DNA from: Streptomyces sp. ITFR-16
GTDB lineage: Bacteria; Actinomycetota; Actinomycetes; Streptomycetales; Streptomycetaceae
DNA length: 64,000 nt
Reading direction: 5' to 3'
NCBI RefSeq assembly: GCF_031844705.1
Contig: NZ_CP134609.1
Location: 992,001-1,056,000 of the forward strand
Positions 58,809 to 64,000 of this stretch are shown here, piece after piece. Under the pieces are notes generated by a model, which worked only from the letters and a program-made list of their open reading frames with translations, had not been told where the DNA came from and did no database searches. Position numbers and translations under genes: made by a program. The first letter of the stretch is position 1, and every line of letters begins with the position of its first letter.

Positions 58809-59987
58809 TCAGCCGGTCATCGGCCCGGCGGCGGTGAAGGCGACCTCGATGGTGAGGCCGCCGTCCGGGTTGGCCCGCGCGGTGGCCTCCGTACCGTGCG
58901 AGTGCGCGACGGACGCGACGATCGACAGGCCCAGACCCGCGCCCTCGCCCGCCGCGTGCGTGCGCTCGCCCAGCCGGCGGAAGGGCTCGAAGAGGTGCGG
59001 CGCGTCCTCGGCCGGGATGAGCGGGCCGCTGTTGGAGACGGTGAGCGTGCCGTCGTGGAGGCCGATGCGGACCGTGCCGCCGCGGTGGTTGTAGCGCAGG
59101 GCGTTGTCGACGAGGTTGCGGACCAGCAGGGCCAGCAGCACCGGGTCGCCCTCGACGGTGGCGGGTTCCACCGAGGTCGTGACGGTGATGTCGCGCTGCC
59201 GGGCCTCGTCGAGGACAGCGGCGGCGGCAATGGCTACGGTCTCCTCCAGACGTACGGGCTGCCGCTGCTCCAGGTCCTGCTGGGCGGTGGCGAGCAGCAG
59301 CAGCGACTCGATGAGGTGTTCGCTGCGGTCGGCGGCATGGATGAGTTCGCTGCGGATCCACCGCACGCGCTCCGGGTCGGGGTCGGCGAGGCCGATCTCG
59401 GCGGCGGAGCGCTGGATGGCGAGCGGGGTGCGCAGTTCGTGCGCGGCGTTCGCGGCGAACCGCCGCTGGGCGGTGACGAGGTGTTCCAGCCGCCCGAGCA
59501 TCTGGTCGAAGGTGTCGGCAAGGTCCTTGAGTTCGCCGGGCGGCCCGGCCAGTTCGATGCGCTGGTGGAGATTGTCGCCGGAGAGCCTGCGGGCGGTGGC
59601 GGTGATGAGGCCGACGGGGCGCAGCACCCGGCCGGCCATCCACCAGGCGAGGAACACGGACAGGACCGCGAACACCGCCAGGGCGATCCCGGAGACGGTG
59701 AGCAGGCGGGTGAGCGTCGACGAGGTGATCAGCTCGACCGTCTCGGTCCTTGCGTATCTTCCCGCCTGCTGGGTGGGGACCAGCTCACTGGGCGGGGTGC
59801 TGGTGGCCATCGGTACGGGGCGGCGGTACGGGGCGGTGGTGAACGCGGCGCGGATGCGGTGGTCGAGGCCGTCGCTGACTAACAGGTAGATGACGGCGAC
59901 CAGGACGCATCCGGCGAGGACGAGCAGTCCGCCGTACAGGGCGGTGAGCCGGGCGCGTTCGGTGGTCGGGAGGAGCCGGCGGATCAC
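58809..59987 (-). CDS. sensor histidine kinase with a TTA codon
   Basis: This 392-aa membrane kinase has two transmembrane segments (about 17-38 and 98-118) around a short extracellular loop, then HAMP, HisKA with His183 (AAHELRTPLA), and HATPase_c (LVDNALRYNH and EGAGLGLSIVASVAH). The start is GTG and overlaps the response-regulator stop by 4 nt. Leu36 is encoded by TTA (59880-59882). In Streptomyces this rare codon depends on the bldA tRNA and delays expression to later growth. It probably signals to the adjacent regulator, which then controls the divergent export operon. Confidence 0.93.
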   Translation of the reverse strand: MIRRLLPTTERARLTALYGGLLVLAGCVLVAVIYLLVSDGLDHRIRAAFTTAPYRRPVPMATSTPPSELVPTQQAGRYARTETVELITSSTLTRLLTVSGIALAVFAVLSVFLAWWMAGRVLRPVGLITATARRLSGDNLHQRIELAGPPGELKDLADTFDQMLGRLEHLVTAQRRFAANAAHELRTPLAIQRSAAEIGLADPDPERVRWIRSELIHAADRSEHLIESLLLLATAQQDLEQRQPVRLEETVAIAAAAVLDEARQRDITVTTSVEPATVEGDPVLLALLVRNLVDNALRYNHRGGTVRIGLHDGTLTVSNSGPLIPAEDAPHLFEPFRRLGERTHAAGEGAGLGLSIVASVAHSHGTEATARANPDGGLTIEVAFTAAGPMTG

Positions 59988-60727
59988 TGCGCCGCCCGCC
60001 GGTCCCGGGACGGGCGGGGAGCGGTGGCTTTGGGCTGCGGGACGCCGCCGGGGGCCGGGGGCCCGGGGTCCGGCGGGATGCGGTAGCCCGCGCCGGGCAC
60101 GGTCTCCACCGCCGGGGGTTCGCCCAGTTTGGTACGGAGACGGCTGAGGGCGACCCGCACCGGATTGGTGTCGTAGCCCGTGTGCTCCTCCCAGACCTTC
60201 TCGATCAGGTCCTCGCCGCTGACCACACCCCCGTCGGCGCGCAGCAGGGTTTCCAGGACGCCGAACTCCTTGCGGGTCAGGGCGAGCGGCCGGCCGTGCC
60301 GGGTGGCCCGGCGGCGCGCGGTGTCCAGGGCGATGCCGGCCCGTTCGATGACCGGCGGCAGGGCGGGCCGGACCCGGCGGCCCAGGGCGAGGACCCGGGC
60401 CAGCAGCTCGTCGTGCGAGAACGGCTTGGTCAGGTAGTCGTCCGCGCCCATGCCCAGGCCCTCGATCCGGTCCGGGACGGTGGTGGAGGCGGTCAGCATC
60501 AGGATCCGGGTCAGCAGGCCCTCGGCCACGGCCCGGCGGCAGATCTCGTCGCCGTGCACGCCGGGCAGGTCGCGGTCCAGGACGAGGACGTCGTAGTCAC
60601 CGAGCCGCAGCTTCTCCAGCCCGGTGCGCCCGTCGAGGGCGACATCGGCCGTGATCGCCTCGCGCCGCAGCCCCTCGGCGATCATCGCGGCCAGAAACGC
60701 CTCGTCTTCCACCACCAGTACACGCAT
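59984..60727 (-). CDS. OmpR-family response regulator
   Basis: This 247-aa regulator has a receiver domain with phospho-acceptor Asp51 (VLVLDRDLPG), the acidic EDE near residue 7 and Lys101 (YLTKPF). The C-terminal winged-helix DNA-binding domain includes LTRKEFGVLETLLRADGGVVSGEDLIEKVW. A Pro-rich C-terminal tail follows. It is the first gene of the kinase/regulator pair and overlaps the kinase start by 4 nt. It is divergent from the lipoprotein/ABC operon with 162 nt between starts and very likely regulates it. Confidence 0.94.
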   Translation of the reverse strand: MRVLVVEDEAFLAAMIAEGLRREAITADVALDGRTGLEKLRLGDYDVLVLDRDLPGVHGDEICRRAVAEGLLTRILMLTASTTVPDRIEGLGMGADDYLTKPFSHDELLARVLALGRRVRPALPPVIERAGIALDTARRRATRHGRPLALTRKEFGVLETLLRADGGVVSGEDLIEKVWEEHTGYDTNPVRVALSRLRTKLGEPPAVETVPGAGYRIPPDPGPPAPGGVPQPKATAPRPSRDRRAAQ

Positions 60728-60760
60728 GTCCCCCTGTGTACCTCACGCCCCCCTTTCGTC

Positions 60761-60771
60761 GCTGTTACAGC
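60761..60771. promoter_or_regulatory. short palindrome in the regulator/exporter divergent promoter region
   Basis: GCTGT-T-ACAGC is a perfect 5-bp inverted repeat 34 nt upstream of the response regulator. It may be part of a regulator site. The evidence is weak. Confidence 0.3.
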
Positions 60772-60889
60772 GGGCCGGGGCGGGCGGCGGCCATCCGGCA
60801 ACCGTAAGGGAAACGAAACAGCGGGTTCTGTGAGTCTCTGCCGCATCCGTCCGGGCGGACGGACAGCGCACCCTCCGAGGGAGACGACG

Positions 60890-61399
60890 ATGAAGAACCA
60901 CAGGCTCACCCTGGCCCTGGCGACCGCGGTCGCCGGCCTGGCCCTGCTCACCACGGGCTGCTCCGGCTCGGACGGCGGCGGGGAGAAGGCATCCGGCAGT
61001 TCCGGCGGCGCGGGTGGCTCGGACAGCGGCGACGCGACGGACAAGGCGCAGAAGCTGCGCGTCTGTCTGCGGGAGAAGGGCATGGACGTCCCCGACCTCG
61101 AACCGGGCGCCAATCCTTACGCGCAGGCGCTCGGGGCCCCCGAAGGGGTGTCGCCGGAGAAGTGGCACAAGGCGCTGGAGGACTGCGGCTCCGGCACCGG
61201 CCCCGGGGATGGCGGCGAGGACGCACGGCAGGACCAGGACCAGGACCAGCAGGTCAGGATCGCCGAGTGCGTGCGGGGCAAGGGCTTCGACATGCCCGAC
61301 CCCAAGGTCGGCCCGGACGGGTCGAGGAGTGGTTTCAAGATCCCCGAGGGCGCCGATCCGGAGAAGTTCGTGAAGGCGCTGAACGAGTGCGCCGCATGA
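60890..61399 (+). CDS. lipoprotein with two Cys-bounded repeats
   Basis: This 169-aa protein has a lipoprotein signal with lipobox ending at Cys24 (LLTTGC) and a Gly/Ser-rich linker. It then has two copies of a 41-residue unit: Cys59-Cys99 and Cys127-Cys167. Both units share C-x-R-x-KG-x-D-P-D and a PEK-x-x-KAL-x-x-C end, with the same 40-residue spacing between Cys residues. The Cys pairs may form disulfides outside the cell. It is the first gene of a coupled operon with an adaptor and a MacB-type ABC exporter, so it may be a periplasm-facing substrate or sensor of that system. No known domain is recognised. Confidence 0.85.
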   Translation: MKNHRLTLALATAVAGLALLTTGCSGSDGGGEKASGSSGGAGGSDSGDATDKAQKLRVCLREKGMDVPDLEPGANPYAQALGAPEGVSPEKWHKALEDCGSGTGPGDGGEDARQDQDQDQQVRIAECVRGKGFDMPDPKVGPDGSRSGFKIPEGADPEKFVKALNECAA

Positions 61400-62460
61400 G
61401 GCGCCGCGTCGTCGCCGGTTCGCTCGCGGCTCTCGTGGCGGTGGCCGCGGGCGGCTTCGCGGCCACCGAGTGGACGGGGCGCGCGGGCCCGGACCCGGCC
61501 GGCCGGCAGACCGCGCTGCCGCCGGAGACCGCCACCGTGGTCCGGGGCGACCTGGTCAGCGCGACGAGCGTGGACGGCACGCTCGGCTACGGCCGGAAGA
61601 AGCGGATCAACGCCGGCGCCGCCGGCACCGTGACCTGGCTGCCGCGCAGCGGCGCGAAGATCGGGCGGGACGGCCGGCTCTACGCGCTCGACGGCGAGGA
61701 CATACGCCTGATGTACGGCGCCGAGCCGATGTACCGGGACCTGGGGAAGGGCGACGAGGGCACCGACGTACGGCAGCTGAAGGCGAACCTGATCGCGCTG
61801 GGGTTCGGCGGCGGGATCACCGAGGACGAGGAGTTCACCCGGGGCACGGCCGAGGCCGTCGCCCGCTGGCAGAAGGCGCACGGGCTGAAGCCGACCGGCA
61901 CCACGGGCCCCGGGCAGATCGCGTTCGCTCCCGGCCCGGTGCGCGTGCAGAGCGCGGAGGTCACGACCGGCGACCGGGCCGCGCCGGGCGGGCCCGTCCT
62001 CACCACGACCGGCTCCGAGCGCGTGGTGCGGCTGAAGGTGAAGGTGTCCGAGGCCGCGCTGGTCGCGCGCGACGGCAAGGTGAGCGTCGAGCTGCCCGAC
62101 GGGACCGTCACGACGGGCACGGTCTCCTCCGTCGGCACGACCGCGACGACGGGTGACGACCCGGACGACAGGACGCCGCGCATCGATGTGACGGTCACCT
62201 TCGACGACCCCGGCAAGGCCGGCGGTATCGACAAGTCGCCCGCCACCGTCAAGCTGACCGGCCGTACCCGTGAGGACGTCCTGAGCGTCCCCGTCAGCGC
62301 GCTCCTCGCGCTCGCGGACGGCTCGTTCGGCGTGCAGGTCGTCGAGGGCGGGCGGACGCGCGAGGTGAAGGTGCGGCTCGGGATGTTCGCGCAGGGCCGC
62401 GTCGAGGTCTCCGGCGACGGGCTGCGGGCCGGGACGAAGGTCGGGGTGCCGAGGACATGA
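61396..62460 (+). CDS. membrane fusion protein with a peptidoglycan-binding domain
   Basis: This 354-aa protein has an N-terminal signal/anchor (AGSLAALVAVAAGGFAA) and a periplasmic-adaptor layout: a biotinyl-lipoyl-like barrel half (TATVVRGDLVSATSVDGTLGYG), then an inserted PG_binding_1 domain (GTDVRQLKANLIALGFGGG to VARWQKAHGL, about 115-160), then the second adaptor half (DVLSVPVSALLALADGSFGVQVV). The ATG overlaps the lipoprotein stop by 4 nt. It should link the ABC transporter to the wall. This adaptor type is common in actinomycete MacB-like systems. Confidence 0.88.
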   Translation: MRRRVVAGSLAALVAVAAGGFAATEWTGRAGPDPAGRQTALPPETATVVRGDLVSATSVDGTLGYGRKKRINAGAAGTVTWLPRSGAKIGRDGRLYALDGEDIRLMYGAEPMYRDLGKGDEGTDVRQLKANLIALGFGGGITEDEEFTRGTAEAVARWQKAHGLKPTGTTGPGQIAFAPGPVRVQSAEVTTGDRAAPGGPVLTTTGSERVVRLKVKVSEAALVARDGKVSVELPDGTVTTGTVSSVGTTATTGDDPDDRTPRIDVTVTFDDPGKAGGIDKSPATVKLTGRTREDVLSVPVSALLALADGSFGVQVVEGGRTREVKVRLGMFAQGRVEVSGDGLRAGTKVGVPRT

Positions 62461-63173
62461 GCATCCCGGGCAACGCGCCGGGCCCCGTGGTGGACCTGGC
62501 GGGCGTGACCAAGGAGTACCCGGGCGGGGTGACGGCGCTGGGCGGGGTGGACCTGACCGTCGCGCGCGGTGAGCTGCTGGCGATCGTCGGCCCCTCCGGG
62601 TCCGGCAAGTCGACCCTGCTGCACATCATCGGCACCCTGGACCTCCCGACGGCCGGGTCCGTCCGCATCGCCGGCCATGACACGGCGGCCCTGTCCGACC
62701 GCAGGCTCTCCGCGCTGCGGGCCCGGCACATCGGCTTCGTCTTCCAGGCCTTCCACCTCGTCCCCGGCATCAGCGCGCAGGACAACGTGGCCGAGGGCCT
62801 GCTCTACTCCGGGCTCCCGCGCGGCGAGCGGCGCCGGCGCGCGGCCCGGGCGCTGGAACGCGTCGGGCTGGGCGACCGCCTGGCCCACCGGCCGCACGAG
62901 CTGTCCGGCGGGCAGAAGCAGCGCGTCGCCATCGCCCGCGCCGTCGTCGGCGAACCCGATCTGCTGCTGGCCGACGAGCCGACGGGCGCCCTGGACTCCG
63001 CGTCCGGGGAGGCCGTGATGCGGCTCATCCACGAACTGAACGAGGAGGGCGCCACCATCGCCGTCATCACCCACGACACCGAGATCGCCGACGCGCTGCC
63101 CCGCCAGGTGCGGATCCGCGACGGACTGGTCGTCGCCGACACGCGCCGGCGTACCCCGCAGGACGCCCGATGA
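62457..63173 (+). CDS. ABC transporter ATP-binding protein (MacB/LolD type)
   Basis: This 238-aa ATPase has Walker [10 protein letters not shown] (about 42-50), Q-loop GFVFQAFHL, signature LSGGQKQR, Walker [13 protein letters not shown] and H-loop VITHD. It is of the MacB/LolD class that pairs with FtsX-like permeases. The ATG overlaps the adaptor stop by 4 nt and its stop overlaps the permease start by 4 nt. It drives the exporter encoded here. Confidence 0.94.
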   Translation: MSIPGNAPGPVVDLAGVTKEYPGGVTALGGVDLTVARGELLAIVGPSGSGKSTLLHIIGTLDLPTAGSVRIAGHDTAALSDRRLSALRARHIGFVFQAFHLVPGISAQDNVAEGLLYSGLPRGERRRRAARALERVGLGDRLAHRPHELSGGQKQRVAIARAVVGEPDLLLADEPTGALDSASGEAVMRLIHELNEEGATIAVITHDTEIADALPRQVRIRDGLVVADTRRRTPQDAR

Positions 63174-64000
63174 GCCGCCGGCGCGCGTCCCTCGCACCGG
63201 CGCGGCTCGCCCCCCGGGACGTCCTGCACACCGGCTCGGCCGGCATGCGCAGCCGCCCGACGCGGGTCGTGCTCTCCGCGCTGGGCATCGCCCTCGGCAT
63301 CGCCACCATGATCGCGGTGATCGGGATCTCCGCGTCCAGCAAGCAGCAGCTCCTGGACGAACTCGACAAGCTGGGTACGAACATGCTCGTCGTCACCCCC
63401 GGCACGGACCTGCTCACCGGCCGGAAGATCCCGCTCGCGCCGGACGCCGCGGGACGGGTGGCCCGCATCGACGGGGTCGAGCACGTCGGCGCCACCGGCA
63501 CGCTGCCCCACACGGTCCGGCGCTCGGAGAAGATCCCCGACACCATCACCGGCGGCATCACCGTCCAGAGCGCGAGCCAGGACCTCCCCGCCACGCTCCG
63601 CGCGACCCTGCGCAGCGGCACCTGGCTCAACCAGGCCACCGGCCGCTATCCATCGGTCGTGCTCGGCGATGTCGCCGCCCGGCGGCTGGGCATCGCGTCG
63701 GCGGGCGGACAGGTCTACATCGACGACCAGTACTTCACCGTCCTGGGCATCCTCGACCCGCTGCCGCTCGCGCCGGAGATCGCCCGCTCGGCACTGGTGG
63801 GCCAGGACGTCGCCCGGGAACGGCTGGGCTTCGACGGCCGCCCCACCACCGTCTACGAGCGCTCCGCCGACGACCGGGTCGCCGCCGTGCACGACCTGAT
63901 CCCCCGGGCCGTCGACCCCCGGACGCCCCGGGATGTCGGCGTCAGCGATCCGTCGGCCGGTCTTCGGGCCAAGGCCGCCACCGAGGGCGCGTTCAGCAGC
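63170..64000 (+). CDS. ABC transporter permease (MacB/FtsX type), cut by the window end
   Basis: The ATG at 63170 overlaps the ATPase stop. The 277 codons present encode an N-terminal transmembrane segment ([23 protein letters not shown]) followed by a MacB_PCD-like extracytoplasmic domain with [18 protein letters not shown] and [13 protein letters not shown]. The downstream FtsX transmembrane part lies beyond the window. It completes the lipoprotein, adaptor and ATPase set. Confidence 0.9.
   Translation, partial: MSRRRASLAPARLAPRDVLHTGSAGMRSRPTRVVLSALGIALGIATMIAVIGISASSKQQLLDELDKLGTNMLVVTPGTDLLTGRKIPLAPDAAGRVARIDGVEHVGATGTLPHTVRRSEKIPDTITGGITVQSASQDLPATLRATLRSGTWLNQATGRYPSVVLGDVAARRLGIASAGGQVYIDDQYFTVLGILDPLPLAPEIARSALVGQDVARERLGFDGRPTTVYERSADDRVAAVHDLIPRAVDPRTPRDVGVSDPSAGLRAKAATEGAFSS

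Noticed and set aside
1..64000. CRISPR arrays, tRNA or rRNA genes, riboswitches, IS transposases
   Set aside because: I saw no regularly spaced repeats with unique spacers, no cloverleaf-type tRNA, no rRNA sequence, no known riboswitch core and no transposase motif.

Overview
The window is chromosomal DNA of a very GC-rich actinomycete, most likely a Streptomyces or close relative. The grounds are third codon positions that are almost always G or C, many GTG and a few TTG starts, dense operons with 4-nt start/stop overlaps, typical families (ROK, GntR/FCD, MmyB-type XRE, DUF6204, DUF5107, DUF1996, a holin-phosphatase fusion, MacB-type ABC exporter with a two-component system), and one TTA codon of the bldA type. 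I see no rRNA, tRNA, CRISPR array, IS transposase or prophage.

Layout. 0-7.1 kb (minus): a seven-gene, translationally coupled ebo-type operon: an inositol-phosphate-synthase-like cyclase, a UbiA prenyltransferase (EboC type), a TIM-barrel isomerase, EboA, EboB (TatD type), EboE and an alkaline-phosphatase-fold phosphodiesterase. A sugar-phosphate cyclase, a prenyltransferase and a phosphodiesterase together suggest a prenylated cyclitol product. 7.2-18.5 kb (minus): a sugar-utilisation island: ROK repressor, ribose-type ABC importer (ATPase, permease, binding lipoprotein), Gfo/Idh/MocA dehydrogenase, TIM-barrel protein, and a 1241-aa secreted fusion of sugar dehydrogenase, PKD, CBM6, ThuA and DUF1080 domains. 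The ROK gene and the fusion gene share a 47-nt upstream box. 18.7-33.4 kb: mostly single genes, including a GntR regulator, KAS III, FdhD, bile-acid-type symporter with LysR, long-chain acyl-CoA synthetase, aldo/keto reductase, ricin-type lectin, methyltransferases, AraC/NmrA pair, LysR, pterin dehydratase and an XRE regulator. A 214-bp element with perfect 24-bp terminal inverted repeats lies at 30147-30360.

33.4-37.2 kb (minus): a short MreB-like ATPase, a low-complexity secreted protein overlapping its stop by 4 nt, and a fused SecDF. 37.3-39.4 kb: an unusual NAD-dependent DNA ligase. 39.4-42.4 kb: secreted DUF1996 protein behind two LacI-type palindromes, DUF305 lipoprotein and a LacI regulator. 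42.4-53.5 kb: holin/phosphatase membrane protein, MBL-fold hydrolases, DedA protein, a lysine-free aminotransferase-fold protein, SMP-30 lactonase, a PAP2/diacylglycerol-kinase fusion, a methyltransferase and a VOC protein. 53.4-54.0 kb: a TmrB-like P-loop pseudogene with a frameshift and a nonsense codon. 54.0-58.6 kb: DUF5107/TPR protein, DUF6204, a secreted SGNH hydrolase and a TetR regulator. 58.8-64.0 kb: a histidine kinase/response regulator pair (kinase with a TTA codon), divergent from a coupled operon of Cys-repeat lipoprotein, membrane fusion protein, ABC ATPase and a permease cut by the window edge.

Several regulators and small enzymes appear to be leaderless, with a -10 hexamer 6-9 nt before the start codon and no ribosome-binding site. 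Function calls rest on motif recognition by eye; no database search was possible.
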